From the NCBI RefSeq assembly GCF_026011735.1, contig NZ_BRVN01000010.1, forward strand, positions 1 through 64,000: DNA of 64,000 nucleotides, given 5' to 3'. Position 1 is the stretch's first letter. Each line of letters opens with the position of its first letter. The DNA is from Dietzia sp. NCCP-2495. Its GTDB lineage: Bacteria > Actinomycetota > Actinomycetes > Mycobacteriales > Mycobacteriaceae. The translations under genes and the position numbers were made by a program. The notes below the pieces were generated by a model. It saw only the letters and a list, made by a program, of their open reading frames with translations, searched no databases and was not told the origin of the DNA. Positions 9,431-18,550 of this stretch are shown here, in pieces.

Positions 9431-10311
9431 GCGGCGCGCCCGCGTGGATCCCGCCCGGTCCGGCGCTGCTGTTCTGCCCTGCCGACCGCCCGGAGCGGTA
9501 CGGCAAGGCCGCGGAGCGCGCGGACGTGGTGATCGTTGATCTCGAGGACGCGGTCGCCCCCGCCGACCGTCCGGCGGCGCGCGAGGCGCTGACGGCCTCG
9601 GACCTGGACCCGGACCGGACGATCGTGCGCGTCAACCCCGTCGATACGGAGGACCACGCGCTGGATCTCGAGGCGCTCGCCGCCACCGGGTACCGCTGCG
9701 TCATGTTGGCCAAGACGGAGTCGGCGGCGCAGGTCACGGACGTCCATTCGGCGACCGGCGCCGCGGTGTTGGCGCTGGTGGAGACGCCGCTCGGCGTGGT
9801 CCGTGCGGAGGAGATCGCCTCCGCGCCGGGCTGCGCCGGCCTGATGTGGGGCGCCGAGGACCTGCTCGCCGCGATGGGCGGGTCCACGAGCCGGTTCTCC
9901 ACCGCGGAGGCCGGCGGGCCGCGGGTCGCGGGGGAGTACCGCGACGTGCCGCGGCACGCCCGAGCCCGGGTCGCGCTCGCCGCGGCCGCGTTCGGTCGGT
10001 GGGCGGTGGACTCGGTCCACCTGGACATCGCCGACGAGGCGGGTCAGCGCGCCGAGGCGCTCGACGCCGTCGCCCTGGGGTACGTGGGTACCGCGTGCAT
10101 CCATCCGTCCCAGGTGGCGGTGGTGCGGGGAGCCTATGCGCCCGACGACGACGAGGTCGCGTGGGCCCGGAAGGTCCTCGCCGCCGCGGAACACAACCAG
10201 GGCGTGTTCCAGCTCGACGGTCGGATGGTCGACGGTCCGGTCTTCCGTCAGGCCGAGTCGACGATGCGCCGCGCCGCCGCGGCCGAAGGAACCACCGCTT
10301 TCCCCGTGTAG
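9427..10311 (+). CDS. citE: CitE-like HpcH/HpaI aldolase-family acyl-CoA lyase
   Basis: A 294-residue TIM-barrel lyase of the citrate-lyase-beta-like family. Visible: LFCPADRPERYGKAAERADVVIVDLEDAV (metal-site Asp/Glu), the Arg in VRVNPVDT, and ETPLGVVRAEEI with the metal-binding Glu. It stands alone, without citrate lyase alpha or gamma subunits, as in mycobacteria, where the homologue Rv2498c cleaves beta-hydroxyacyl-CoAs in leucine and itaconate breakdown. Here it would split HMG-CoA into acetoacetate and acetyl-CoA. ATG 9427 overlaps the maoC stop. Confidence 0.86.
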   Translation: MSGAPAWIPPGPALLFCPADRPERYGKAAERADVVIVDLEDAVAPADRPAAREALTASDLDPDRTIVRVNPVDTEDHALDLEALAATGYRCVMLAKTESAAQVTDVHSATGAAVLALVETPLGVVRAEEIASAPGCAGLMWGAEDLLAAMGGSTSRFSTAEAGGPRVAGEYRDVPRHARARVALAAAAFGRWAVDSVHLDIADEAGQRAEALDAVALGYVGTACIHPSQVAVVRGAYAPDDDEVAWARKVLAAAEHNQGVFQLDGRMVDGPVFRQAESTMRRAAAAEGTTAFPV

Positions 10312-10358
10312 AACACCTCCCGGGTCGGCTGCCGGCCCCACCCTCAAGGAGCACCGAG

Positions 10359-12008
10359 ATGTCCATCGATTCTCTCGATTCCACCCCGCTCGACCCCGCC
10401 GTGTCCCACACCCGCGGGGAGTCCGACGTCCCCCTTCTCACCCAGACGATCCCCGACAATCTCGCGGCCACGGTCGAGGAGTTCGGCGAGCGCGACGCGT
10501 TGGTCGATGTCCCTGCCGGGCGGCGCTGGACCTACTCCGAGTTCCTGGCGGGCGTCCGCCGGCTGGCCTCGGGCCTGCACCGCCTGGGCATCCGGGCCGG
10601 TGACCGGGTGGGCATCTGGTCGCCCAACCGGTGGGAGTGGGTGATGGTCCAGTACGCCACCGCGGAGATCGGGGCGATCCTGGTCAACATCAACCCCTCC
10701 TATCGGGTGCACGAGTTGGAGTACGTCCTCAAGCAGGCCGAGATCAAGGCCGTCCTGGCCGCGCCCCAGTTCAAGGACTCGGACTACACGGGCATGCTCT
10801 CGCAGGTGCAGCCGAACTGCCCGGACCTTGAGATCGTGGTGCTCTTCGGTGACGAGGAGTGGGAGTCCATGATGTCGGGGCCGACCCACGCCGAGGAACT
10901 GTCGGAGATCCGCGCCGGCCTCACCCCGGGCGACCCGATCAACATCCAGTACACCTCGGGGACGACGGGCTTCCCGAAGGGGGCCACGCTCTCGCACTCG
11001 AACATCCTCAACAACGGTTTCTCCGTGGGCGAGCTCATCAACTACTCGGACGTCGACCGCGTGTGCATCCCGGTGCCCTTCTACCACTGCTTCGGCATGG
11101 TGATGGGCAACCTGGCGTGTACCACGCACGGTGCGGCCATGGTCATCCCCGGCCCGGCGTTCGACCCGGTGGCCTCGCTGCGCGCCGTGGAGCAGGAGAA
11201 GTGCACGAGCCTCTACGGAGTGCCGACGATGTTCATCGCCGAGCTCGCCCTGGAGGATTTCGACTCCTACGACCTGTCCACGCTGCGCACCGGGATCATG
11301 GCGGGGTCGCCGTGCCCCGAGACCACCATGCGTCAGGTGATCGACCGGATGAACATGGAGGAGGTCTCGATCTGCTACGGCATGACCGAGACGTCGCCGG
11401 TGTCCACCCAGACCCGGACGGACGACACTCTCGACCGGCGCGTGTCCACCGTGGGTCGGGTCGGCCCGAACCTGGAGATCAAGATCGTGGACCCGTCCAC
11501 GGGCGAGACCCTGCCGCGTGGTGCGGCCGGCGAGTTCTGCACCAAGGGCTACAGCGTCATGGTGGGCTACTGGAACGAGCCGGAGAAGACCGCCGAGGCG
11601 ATCGACGACGCCGGGTGGATGCACACCGGTGACATCGGTGAGATGGACGACGAGGGCTACGTGCGGATCACCGGCCGGATCAAGGACATGGTGATCCGTG
11701 GCGGCGAGAACATCTACCCGCGCGAGGTGGAGGAGTTCCTCTACACCCACCCGGACATCCTCGACGCCCAGGTGATCGGTGTTCCCGACGCCAAGTACGG
11801 CGAGGAGCTCATGGCGTGGATCCGCCTCAAGCCCGGCCGGGATGACCTCACAGCCGAGCAGGTGCGCGAGTTCGCGACCGGCAAGCTGGCCCGCCACAAG
11901 ATCCCGAAGTACGTCCACATGGTGGACGAGTTCCCCATGACGGTGACGGGCAAGGTCCGCAAGGTCGAGATGCGCGAGTCCGCCGTGGAGATCCTCGGCC
12001 TGGTCTGA
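10359..12008 (+). CDS. fadD35: AMP-dependent acyl-CoA synthetase (FadD35-like)
   Basis: A 549-residue ANL-superfamily ligase. It has the ATP motif YTSGTTGFPKGATLSH, the YGMTETSPVS motif, the GYVRITGRIKDMVIRGGENIYP hinge and the terminal catalytic lysine in MTVTGKVRKVE. It activates a carboxylic acid to its CoA thioester through an adenylate. The start is ATG 10359, with AAGGAG at 10346-10351; the open frame upstream is not coding. M. tuberculosis also keeps fadD35 beside scoAB and the accD1 operon, so a short or branched acid is the probable substrate. It is last in the operon, with a hairpin behind it. Confidence 0.88.
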   Translation: MSIDSLDSTPLDPAVSHTRGESDVPLLTQTIPDNLAATVEEFGERDALVDVPAGRRWTYSEFLAGVRRLASGLHRLGIRAGDRVGIWSPNRWEWVMVQYATAEIGAILVNINPSYRVHELEYVLKQAEIKAVLAAPQFKDSDYTGMLSQVQPNCPDLEIVVLFGDEEWESMMSGPTHAEELSEIRAGLTPGDPINIQYTSGTTGFPKGATLSHSNILNNGFSVGELINYSDVDRVCIPVPFYHCFGMVMGNLACTTHGAAMVIPGPAFDPVASLRAVEQEKCTSLYGVPTMFIAELALEDFDSYDLSTLRTGIMAGSPCPETTMRQVIDRMNMEEVSICYGMTETSPVSTQTRTDDTLDRRVSTVGRVGPNLEIKIVDPSTGETLPRGAAGEFCTKGYSVMVGYWNEPEKTAEAIDDAGWMHTGDIGEMDDEGYVRITGRIKDMVIRGGENIYPREVEEFLYTHPDILDAQVIGVPDAKYGEELMAWIRLKPGRDDLTAEQVREFATGKLARHKIPKYVHMVDEFPMTVTGKVRKVEMRESAVEILGLV

Positions 12009-12116
12009 CGGACGGCCCCGCCGGCGTTGATCATCCGGACGTCGCCGTTTCTGACGTAGATCGTCCGGACGTCGATCATCCGGGCGGTGCCGGGCCGGGT
12101 CGGGCCGTCCACGCCG

Positions 12117-12156
12117 CGCAGCGCCTTCGGGTCCGCTCAGGACCGGAGGCGCTGCG
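12117..12156. terminator. Terminator between convergent fadD35 and the IclR gene
   Basis: A 10-bp stem, CGCAGCGCCT (12117-12126) with AGGCGCTGCG (12147-12156), with an inner GGTCC/GGACC pairing. It overlaps the last codons of the IclR gene. Upstream at 12028-12082 the decamer GATCrTCCGG occurs three times; I assign it no role. Confidence 0.65.
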
Positions 12157-12895
12157 TCATCTCGTGGGCCGCCCGCAGCAGCGCCGCCCCGAGGGACGGC
12201 TCCCGGTCGGGCCGGAAGCGCGTCTCGACCCCGGTCAGGCTCAGCGCCCACGCCGGCTGGCCGGCGCGGTCGAACACCGCGGCGCCCAGCCCCCAGCTCC
12301 CCTCGACGATCGTCCCGGGGTTGACCGCATACCCGGTGGAGAGGGTGGCCGCGATCCGCGAACGGATCGCGGCCTCGCTGTTCTGGGCGCCCCACTTCGG
12401 GTCGACGGGGGACCGGGTGAAGTACTCGTCCACCTCACGGGCGGGCAGGTGGCTGAGGATGACCAGCCCGGCGGAGGCCACCCCGAGCGGGAACCGGATC
12501 CCCTCGTGCAGGACGTGGGACCGCAGGGGAAAGCTGCCCTCCTCGCTGAGCAGGCAGACGGTCTCGTCCCCGCGACGTGCCGACAGGAATGCGCTCTCCC
12601 CGGTCGCCCGCGCGAGCTCGCGGACCAGGTCGCGAGCGCGTCCGGTCACGTCGTACCGCCCGGCCGCGGTCGCGCCCAGCAGGTACAACTCGGGCCCGAG
12701 GGACCAGTTCCCGCTCTGGTTGTCGCGATCGACCAGGCCCTCGTCCGCCAGCGCGGTGAGGAGCCGGTGCGCGGTCGGGCGCGCCAGGCCGGTCGAGCGG
12801 GCCAGCTCCGTGGTGGTGGCGCCGTCTGTGCCACTCGATCCGATCGCACGCAGAAGTGCCCCGGTCCTCGCGATCACTCCGGAGCTCTCGGTCAT
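12137..12895 (-). CDS. IclR-family transcriptional regulator
   Basis: A 252-residue regulator: N-terminal winged helix (TTTELARSTGLARPTAHRLLTALADEGLVDRD, about residues 26-60) and a C-terminal IclR effector domain (GVASAGLVILSHLP..., AVNPGTIVEGSWGLGAAVFD). I place the start at ATG 12895 (MTESSGVIARTGALLRAI), the normal distance before the HTH; ATG 12919 would add eight residues. It is divergent from scoAB across about 200 bases, the usual arrangement for an IclR protein controlling its neighbour. Confidence 0.85.
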   Translation of the reverse strand: MTESSGVIARTGALLRAIGSSGTDGATTTELARSTGLARPTAHRLLTALADEGLVDRDNQSGNWSLGPELYLLGATAAGRYDVTGRARDLVRELARATGESAFLSARRGDETVCLLSEEGSFPLRSHVLHEGIRFPLGVASAGLVILSHLPAREVDEYFTRSPVDPKWGAQNSEAAIRSRIAATLSTGYAVNPGTIVEGSWGLGAAVFDRAGQPAWALSLTGVETRFRPDREPSLGAALLRAAHEMTQRLRS

Positions 12896-13009
12896 GAGCC
12901 TGAGGATAGCTGCGTTCACTCAGTGGACGTCGAAGCGCCACGCATTCCGGAGAGTGACCGGATCGCAGTGCATTGTCCGAACTCCTTGCGGGTGCCACCT
13001 GCACCATTG

Positions 13010-13022
13010 TTGACTGGAGTCA
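13010..13022. promoter_or_regulatory. Short inverted repeat in the iclR-scoA intergenic region
   Basis: TGACT-GG-AGTCA (13011-13022) is a perfect 12-base palindrome overlapping a TTGACT -35-like hexamer (13010-13015), about 75 bases before scoA. It could be the IclR operator; no good -10 is visible at the right distance. Confidence 0.4.
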
Positions 13023-13094
13023 GGACGGACGGGGTCGGCACCGGATTGCCATCCAGTGGACGCCGACAGTCGGAGACCAGAGAAGGGAGAGGGC

Positions 13095-13871
13095 GTGTCC
13101 AGCAAGCTCATGACCGCGGCGGAGGCCGTGGCGGACATCCCGGACGGAGCGAGTATCGCCGCTGGCGGGTTCGGCCTGTGCGGGATCCCGCAGATCGTGA
13201 TCCAGGCACTCGCCGCCCGCGACGTGGGGAACTTCGAGGTGTTCTCCAACAACGCGGGCGTCGACGGCAAGGGACTGGGGATCCTGCTCGAGAACGGGAA
13301 GCTGCGCCGGATCGTGGCCTCGTACGTGGGGGAGAACAAGGAGTTCGCCCGCCAGTACCTGTCCGGGGAGCTCGAGGTGGAGCTCACCCCGCAGGGCACG
13401 CTCGCCGAGCGCATGCGCGCCGGCGGCTCGGGCATCGGAGCGTTCTTCACCCGCACCGGCGTCGGCACCTACGTCGCCGACGGCGGGATGCCGTGGAAGT
13501 ACGACTCGGATGGTGGCGTGGCGGTGTCCTCCCCGGCCAAGGAGACCCGCGAGATCCGCGGCGAGACCTATGTCCTCGAGCAGGCCATCGAGGCCGACTA
13601 CTCGCTCGTGCGCGCGGCCGTGGTCGACCGTAGCGGCAACCTGCGGTTCAACCTGACCGGCCGCAACTTCTCGCCCCTGGCCGCCATGGCCGGGAGGACC
13701 TGCATCGTGGAGGCCGAGAAGGTCGTCGAGGTGGGCGAGCTGGCGCCCGACGACATCCACCTGCCGGGAATCTTCGTCCATCGCATCGTCGAGCTCACCC
13801 CCGGGCAGGTCGAGCAGACCAAGTGGATCGAGAAGATGACCACCAACCCGCCCTCGGAAGGACAGCGCTGA
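13095..13871 (+). CDS. scoA: 3-oxoacid CoA-transferase subunit A
   Basis: A 258-residue family I CoA-transferase alpha subunit with the [10 protein letters not shown] glycine-rich CoA loop near the N-terminus and the [19 protein letters not shown] segment. Paired with ScoB it moves CoA between succinate and acetoacetate (or itaconate), which would activate the acetoacetate released by the citE product. The start is GTG 13095 after AAGGGAGAGGG; the open frame continues upstream without family similarity. Its stop overlaps the scoB start (TGATG). Confidence 0.9.
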   Translation: MSSKLMTAAEAVADIPDGASIAAGGFGLCGIPQIVIQALAARDVGNFEVFSNNAGVDGKGLGILLENGKLRRIVASYVGENKEFARQYLSGELEVELTPQGTLAERMRAGGSGIGAFFTRTGVGTYVADGGMPWKYDSDGGVAVSSPAKETREIRGETYVLEQAIEADYSLVRAAVVDRSGNLRFNLTGRNFSPLAAMAGRTCIVEAEKVVEVGELAPDDIHLPGIFVHRIVELTPGQVEQTKWIEKMTTNPPSEGQR

Positions 13872-14560
13872 TGAGCAACGCCTCGAACTCTGATTCCGCG
13901 CAGGCCCCCGCACCCGCGCGCCGGGACCGCAAGGCGATGGCCGCCCGCGCCGCACTGGAACTCTCCGACGGCCAGTACGTCAACCTCGGAATCGGCCTGC
14001 CGACCCTCGTGCCCAACTACGTGCCCGAGGATGTCAACGTCACCCTCCAGTCCGAGAACGGTCTGCTGGGGATCGGCCCCTACCCGCATCCCGACGACGT
14101 GGACCCGGATCTCATCAACGCCGGCAAGGAGACCGTCACCACGCTTCCCGGTTCGGCGATCTTCGACTCGGCGACCAGCTTCGGCATGATCCGCTCCGGC
14201 AAAATCGACGTCGCGATCCTCGGCGCGATGCAGGTGAACCCGGCCGGCGACATCGCCAACTGGATGGTTCCCGGCGCCATGGTCAAGGGCATGGGCGGAG
14301 CGATGGACCTCGTCGTGGGCGCCCGCCGGATCGTCGTGGTGATGGACCAGGTCGCCAAGGACGGCTCGTCGAAGATCGTCTCCGACATCACCCTGCCGCT
14401 GACCGGGCTCGGCTGCGTCAACCGCGTCATCACCGAGCTCGGTGTGTTCGACCGCACCGACGACGGGCTGGTGCTCATCGAACTCGTCGAGGGCGTGACG
14501 CTTGAGCAGATCACCGCCGCGACCGACGCCCCCTTCACCGTCGCCGAGGGGCTCGTCTGA
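13871..14560 (+). CDS. scoB: 3-oxoacid CoA-transferase subunit B
   Basis: A 229-residue family I CoA-transferase beta subunit. The catalytic glutamate that forms the enzyme-CoA thioester lies in the SENGLLGIG motif; [12 protein letters not shown], the GGAMDL turn and [11 protein letters not shown] are also typical. About 17 N-terminal residues, rich in Ser/Ala/Pro, precede the conserved MAARAALEL. The ATG overlaps the scoA stop, so the two subunits are coupled. Confidence 0.9.
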   Translation: MSNASNSDSAQAPAPARRDRKAMAARAALELSDGQYVNLGIGLPTLVPNYVPEDVNVTLQSENGLLGIGPYPHPDDVDPDLINAGKETVTTLPGSAIFDSATSFGMIRSGKIDVAILGAMQVNPAGDIANWMVPGAMVKGMGGAMDLVVGARRIVVVMDQVAKDGSSKIVSDITLPLTGLGCVNRVITELGVFDRTDDGLVLIELVEGVTLEQITAATDAPFTVAEGLV

Positions 14561-14643
14561 GCCACACGACGCCGCCCCCGAATCCCGGCTCACCCCGACC
14601 ACCCGGACCACCCGGCCTCTGGACCACCCCGGTCCGGGGCCGG

Positions 14644-15336
14644 GTGGCGCTTTTCGCGTTCGCCTGGGTGCTGGCGTATGCGGCCGTTGTCGTCGTCGTC
14701 ATCATCGGAGCTCTCCTCGTCGCCCGGGCGCTCGGCGCCGGGCGACCACCCACCGCCCCGCTCGCGCTGGCGGTCCTCGGGGGCACGGCGCTGGCGGTCC
14801 TCGTCGCCGTGCGCGTCCACCTGCTCCGGCGACGGGGGCTGCGCTGGGCGGACGTCGGGCTGCGACGCCCCGACCGCTCGCTCCTCCATCTCGTGTGGCA
14901 GATCCCCGCGGTGATGGGCGCCGGCGCGGTGGCCTCCATGTTCGTGCTGATCCCGCTCGGACTCGGCGGTGCGGCGGGGGAGGACCCGGCGGGCGAGGTG
15001 ATCGACGACCTGGTCTCCGGCGGCCCGGTGCTCGCAGTCCTCGGGGTGGCGTGTGTCGCGGTGCTCGTCCCGATCGCCGAGGAGGTCGTCTTTCGCGGAA
15101 TCGTCCTGCCGGCACTGCGGGCGCGCTACCGCGCGGTCACGGGCATCACGCTCGCGGGTGTGGTGTTCGCGGCCGTGCACCTACTCCCGCCTGCGCTGCC
15201 GTACCTGCTCGTCCTGGGGATCGCCCTGTGCGCAATGGCGGAGTGGTACCGCTCGATCGTGCCCGGCATCGTGCTGCACGGCGTGAACAACGCACTGGTC
15301 ACCCTCGCCGTGATCACCGCCGGGGGAGCGGTCTGA
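14644..15336 (+). CDS. CPBP-family intramembrane metalloprotease
   Basis: A membrane protein of at least 230 residues with about six hydrophobic segments. The CPBP/Abi motifs are present: EEVVFRG (catalytic Glu pair and Arg), the His of VVFAAVHLL, and HGVNNA in a late helix. The family includes CAAX-type proteases; no substrate can be named. The start is uncertain. GTG 14644 begins right at the first membrane segment; in the same frame CTG 14557, preceded by GAGGGG at 14546-14551 and overlapping the scoB stop, would add a 29-residue Pro-rich tail that looks like a genuine N-terminus. Confidence 0.8.
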   Translation: MALFAFAWVLAYAAVVVVVIIGALLVARALGAGRPPTAPLALAVLGGTALAVLVAVRVHLLRRRGLRWADVGLRRPDRSLLHLVWQIPAVMGAGAVASMFVLIPLGLGGAAGEDPAGEVIDDLVSGGPVLAVLGVACVAVLVPIAEEVVFRGIVLPALRARYRAVTGITLAGVVFAAVHLLPPALPYLLVLGIALCAMAEWYRSIVPGIVLHGVNNALVTLAVITAGGAV

Positions 15337-15340
15337 CGCG

Positions 15341-16333
15341 TCAGGCCAGGAGCGCGGACACAAGCAGGAGCACTGGTAGCGCCCCGAGGGTCGTGAGGAC
15401 GGCCGAATCTCGCGCCAGCAGCATCCCGCGGCCGTAGCGGGTCGCCACCACGAGCACGTTCTGGGCGGTCGGCAGGGCCGCGGCCACCACCACGGTGAGC
15501 AGCTCGTGGTCGCGCATGCCGAGCACCCACACGCCGATCGCATAGGCGATCAGCGGGTGGGCGACGAGCTTGAGGACGCTCGCGAGCGCGATCTCGCGGC
15601 GGGGTGAGGCGCCGGCCTCGAGGACCTTGACCCCGTAGAGCGACATGCCGAACACCAACAGGGCGCCGGGAACGGAGATCTGTCCGACGAGCTTGACCGG
15701 TTCGAGCACCGTCTCGGGAAGGGTCCACGGGCTCGCGGCGATCACCACGCCGGCGAGGGCGGCCAGGACGATCGGCTGCTTGACCGCCTGGGCCAGGGCG
15801 CCGATGGCGCCGCCGTGACCGTCGTCGCCGTCAGAGCCGAGTCCGCCGTCACCGCCGTGTCCGCCGTCGGGATCGCCGGCGCGGGCTGTCCGCGCGGCCT
15901 TCTCGAGGACGGCGATGGCGATCGGCTGCATGACCACCACCTGGAACAGCAGCAGCGGCATGACGAAGCCGAGGTCGCCGAGCACGTACAGGGCGATCGG
16001 GATCCCGAGGTTCGCCGAGTTGACGTAGCCGGCGGAGAGGGCGCCCACGACGAGATCGGCCGCCGGAGTCCGCAACCACATCCGGGCGATCGCCGCGTAG
16101 AGGACCGCGATGATGATCGCCGAGACCGTAGACACCACGAACACCCCGGTGAACACCTGGTCGAGCGTCGTGCGGGCGAGGGAGTCGAGGAGAAGTGCCG
16201 GTGTGGCGACGTAGAAGACCAGTCGGTTGATGACGATCCGGGCGTTGTCCCCGAGCACGTCGGTGCGGGCGAGGATCCAGCCCAGGGCGACGAGAGCCAC
16301 GATGACGGCGAAGCCGCTCAGGACACCGGCCAT
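15341..16333 (-). CDS. AEC-family (auxin efflux carrier-like) transporter
   Basis: A 330-residue membrane protein with about ten transmembrane segments and a cytoplasmic Gly/Asp-rich loop after residue 155. The SAGYVNSANLGIPIALYVLGD segment is the AEC crossover motif (compare NxANxGIP). Bacterial members move malate or malonate and similar acids; the substrate here is unknown. It lies downstream of the alternative ribosomal protein genes but behind their terminator (16393-16434), so it is probably transcribed separately. Confidence 0.82.
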   Translation of the reverse strand: MAGVLSGFAVIVALVALGWILARTDVLGDNARIVINRLVFYVATPALLLDSLARTTLDQVFTGVFVVSTVSAIIIAVLYAAIARMWLRTPAADLVVGALSAGYVNSANLGIPIALYVLGDLGFVMPLLLFQVVVMQPIAIAVLEKAARTARAGDPDGGHGGDGGLGSDGDDGHGGAIGALAQAVKQPIVLAALAGVVIAASPWTLPETVLEPVKLVGQISVPGALLVFGMSLYGVKVLEAGASPRREIALASVLKLVAHPLIAYAIGVWVLGMRDHELLTVVVAAALPTAQNVLVVATRYGRGMLLARDSAVLTTLGALPVLLLVSALLA

Positions 16334-16392
16334 GGGAATCTCCTTGGATCGGCAGGTGGGAGAGAAGTGAGGGGAAGGTCAGCGGAACGCCA

Positions 16393-16434
16393 ATCGGGGC
16401 CGTGCGCTCCTTGTACAGGAGACACGGCCCCGAT
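16393..16434 (-). terminator. Terminator of the rpmB-rpmG-rpsN-rpsR operon
   Basis: A perfect 12-bp stem (ATCGGGGCCGTG at 16393-16404 with CACGGCCCCGAT at 16423-16434), with a further CTCCT/AGGAG pairing inside. It is placed after the rpsR stop and before the transporter start. Confidence 0.78.
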
Positions 16435-16517
16435 CAGGGTGCTGTTGCCTTGAGTCGGCGGCCCGGTGGGCACGCGCAGGGTCGAGCCGACGCGGCGCTA
16501 GGCGCGTCGAGCGGGAC

Positions 16518-16775
16518 TCAGCGGCTGGTGAAGGGCAGCAGAGCCATCTCGCGTGCATTCTTGACGGCCACCGCGACCTGACGCTGCTGCTGCGGGGTCA
16601 GGCCGGTGACGCGACGCGAACGGATCTTGCCGCGATCGGAGATGAACGTACGGAGGGTGTTGACGTCCTTGTAGTCGACGGTCTCGATGCCGGCGACCTT
16701 CAAGGGGTTCTTCTTGGGCCGGCGGCCCTCCTGGGCCCGGGCCTTCTTGGACGGGGTGCTACGTGCCTTAGCCAT
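16518..16775 (-). CDS. rpsR: 30S ribosomal protein S18, zinc-independent paralogue
   Basis: An 85-residue S18 ([50 protein letters not shown]). It contains no cysteine, so it is the C-minus form that needs no zinc. It is last of four same-strand genes in the order of the Zur-controlled M. tuberculosis set rpmB2-rpmG1-rpsN2-rpsR2. It would replace the zinc-binding S18 when zinc is scarce. Confidence 0.93.
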   Translation of the reverse strand: MAKARSTPSKKARAQEGRRPKKNPLKVAGIETVDYKDVNTLRTFISDRGKIRSRRVTGLTPQQQRQVAVAVKNAREMALLPFTSR

Positions 16776-16784
16776 GTTTCCTAC

Positions 16785-17090
16785 TCACCAACTCGACTTC
16801 GTGACACCGGGCAGCTCGCCACGGTGGGCCATCTCGCGCATGCGGACGCGGGAGAGGCCGAACTTGCGGAGGTAGCCGCGGGGGCGACCATCGGCGACGT
16901 CGCGGTTACGCACCCGCACGGGCGAGGCGTCACGCGGCATCTTGTTGAGAGCGGTCTGGGCATCCATGCGTGCCTCATCGGTGCTCTCGGGGTTCTTGAT
17001 GATTGCCTTGAGCTCGGCGCGGCGCTCGGCGAACCGGGCGACCTTCGCCTTGCGCTGCTCGTTGCGCGCGATCTTGGACTTCTTGGCCAC
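16785..17090 (-). CDS. rpsN: 30S ribosomal protein S14, long zinc-independent form
   Basis: A 101-residue S14 starting [14 protein letters not shown] and ending in [30 protein letters not shown]. The long form without the CxxC...CxxC zinc knuckle (no Cys at all). It lies nine bases upstream of rpsR and four bases behind rpmG, within the same operon. Confidence 0.93.
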   Translation of the reverse strand: MAKKSKIARNEQRKAKVARFAERRAELKAIIKNPESTDEARMDAQTALNKMPRDASPVRVRNRDVADGRPRGYLRKFGLSRVRMREMAHRGELPGVTKSSW

Positions 17091-17093
17091 GGG

Positions 17094-17258
17094 TCAGCGC
17101 TCCTCTCGGAATTCGACGTGCTTGCGGACGACCGGGTCGAACTTCTTGAGGACGATGCGGTCCGGGTTGTTGCGACGGTTCTTACGGGTCACGTAGGTGA
17201 ACCCGGTACCGGCCGTGGACTTCAGCTTGATGATGGGACGAATGTCGTTACGGGCCAT
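17094..17258 (-). CDS. rpmG: 50S ribosomal protein L33, zinc-independent form
   Basis: A 54-residue L33 ([42 protein letters not shown]...). The four zinc-ligand cysteines of the C-plus form are missing. I start it at ATG 17258, immediately behind the rpmB stop; the open frame extends further upstream, where it is not coding. Confidence 0.92.
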   Translation of the reverse strand: MARNDIRPIIKLKSTAGTGFTYVTRKNRRNNPDRIVLKKFDPVVRKHVEFREER

Positions 17259-17259
17259 C

Positions 17260-17496
17260 TCAGATCTTCTCCCCACGGGCGCGGATGCGGGCCACGACGG
17301 CCTCAATTCCATCGCGATCAATGGTCTTGATGCCCTTGGTCGAGACGGTCAGCGTGACGCGACGTCCCTCCGAGGGCAGGAAGTAGCTACGACGCTGGAT
17401 GTTCGGGTTCCAGCGACGGTTGGTCCTGCGGTGTGAGTGCGAGACGGACTTGCCGAAACCCGGCTTCCGTCCCGTTACCTGGCAATGCGCCGACAT
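17260..17496 (-). CDS. rpmB: 50S ribosomal protein L28
   Basis: A 78-residue L28 ([39 protein letters not shown]...). Only one cysteine (residue 5) remains, so the zinc site of C-plus L28 is not formed. ATG 17496 has GGAG upstream on the minus strand. It is the first gene of the four-gene minus-strand group; its promoter must lie in 17497-17880. Confidence 0.92.
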   Translation of the reverse strand: MSAHCQVTGRKPGFGKSVSHSHRRTNRRWNPNIQRRSYFLPSEGRRVTLTVSTKGIKTIDRDGIEAVVARIRARGEKI

Positions 17497-17881
17497 GGCG
17501 TGGTTCTCCTTCCGCCTCGTCCTTGGGTGGCGCGCGGCGGATGACCACTCCCGGTCGACCCTCGGGCCGAACAGAATGGATCGCCACGTCGCGAACACCC
17601 CGAGAGGCGATTGCAAACGTGCAGACAACAGCGGTGTTCTAGTTTACGACTAGGTGGCCTGAAACGGTAATCGGCACGTCAACGGCGGAATCTGCGGCCT
17701 CGGGAGCGCTCGGCACCGTCCGCGGAGTCTCGTCGATTGGGTGCTCGACCATCATAGGGGTAACATCTACCGATGCGTGTGCTGAAGCCGGGATCCCCGG
17801 TTCGGCCACTGGCCACAGCCCGCCTCGTGAGGGGACGGGCGCCAGACCCACAGACTTCTACCGAGCTAGAGGGATCCAGTT
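17497..17881. other. Divergent control region between rpmB and rpmE
   Basis: This 385-base gene-free interval serves both ribosomal-protein groups. Zur control would be expected from family knowledge, but I found no convincing Zur box (TGAAAA-N-TTTTCA type); the nearest candidate, TGAAACGGTAATCGGCA at 17661-17677, is poor. A minus-strand TATGAT (17751-17756) is the best -10-like hexamer. A 70-codon minus-strand frame at 17639-17851 looks like chance. Confidence 0.45.
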
Positions 17882-18142
17882 ATGAAGAACGACATCCACC
17901 CCGACTACCACCCGGTGGTCTTCCAGGACTCGGGCACGGGCACCAAGTTCCTGACCCGTTCCACCTCCACCAGTGACCGCACGGTCGAGTGGGAGGACGG
18001 AAATACCTACCCGCTGATCGTCGTGGACGTGACCAGCGAGTCGCACCCGTTCTGGACCGGCGCGCAGCGTGTCATGGACACCGCCGGCCGCGTCGAGAAG
18101 TTCCAGCGCCGCTACGGCACCCGTACCCGCCGCTCCAAGTGA
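17882..18142 (+). CDS. rpmE2: 50S ribosomal protein L31 type B (zinc-independent)
   Basis: An 86-residue L31 of the long B type ([31 protein letters not shown]...[26 protein letters not shown]), which lacks the CxxC zinc site of type A. It starts with ATG 17882. It is divergent from the rpmB group and precedes rpmF by 54 bases. Confidence 0.93.
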   Translation: MKNDIHPDYHPVVFQDSGTGTKFLTRSTSTSDRTVEWEDGNTYPLIVVDVTSESHPFWTGAQRVMDTAGRVEKFQRRYGTRTRRSK

Positions 18143-18196
18143 GACTCGGGGCCACCGCGCCCCGACTCCACCGTCACAGACCCGAGGACATACATC

Positions 18197-18367
18197 ATGG
18201 CAGTTCCGAAGCGCCGCCTCTCGCGCGCCAACACCCATTCCCGCCGTTCGCAGTGGAAGGCCGACGACGTCGCCATCCAGGAGACCAAGATCGATGGTCG
18301 TTCCGTCGTTCTGCCGCGCCGCCTGGTGAAGGCCGCGAAGCTCGGTCTGGTCGACCTCGACCGCTGA
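18197..18367 (+). CDS. rpmF: 50S ribosomal protein L32, zinc-independent form
   Basis: A 56-residue L32 ([20 protein letters not shown]...). The reading frame is intact from ATG 18197 to TGA 18365-18367. It lacks the C-terminal cysteine zinc knuckle; the last residues are LGLVDLDR. With L31B this completes a set of six zinc-free ribosomal proteins in 1.9 kb. A strong terminator follows. Confidence 0.9.
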   Translation: MAVPKRRLSRANTHSRRSQWKADDVAIQETKIDGRSVVLPRRLVKAAKLGLVDLDR

Positions 18368-18440
18368 CCCTCCTCCCGCTGATCGACTGATCAGCTGAGG
18401 GCGGCGGCGCCTCGTGCGTCGCACGCACACGCCCGGTTAC

Positions 18441-18482
18441 GAACCCGGTGGATCCCCCGTGAGCGGGGGAACCACCGGGTTC
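18441..18482 (+). terminator. Terminator after rpmF
   Basis: An 11-bp stem (18441-18451 with 18472-18482) continues into CCCCC/GGGGG (18454-18458 with 18465-18469) around a short loop. It separates the ribosomal genes from mprA. Confidence 0.75.
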
Positions 18483-18550
18483 GTCGGCGTATGTGGGGTC
18501 GGGGTCGATTCCTCAGCAGGGGTTCAGGCGGGTACGCGAGACTGTGTGTC

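Noticed and set aside
12028-12082. Regulatory repeat cluster GATCrTCCGG after fadD35
   Set aside because: Three short matches lie between two convergent genes, where an operator would serve nothing.
17661-17677. Zur box for the zinc-free ribosomal genes
   Set aside because: Only the first half (TGAAA) fits; the second half does not pair, and the site is far from both start codons.
17639-17851. 70-codon minus-strand frame upstream of rpmB
   Set aside because: No ribosome site, no similarity I recognise, and it covers the divergent promoter region.
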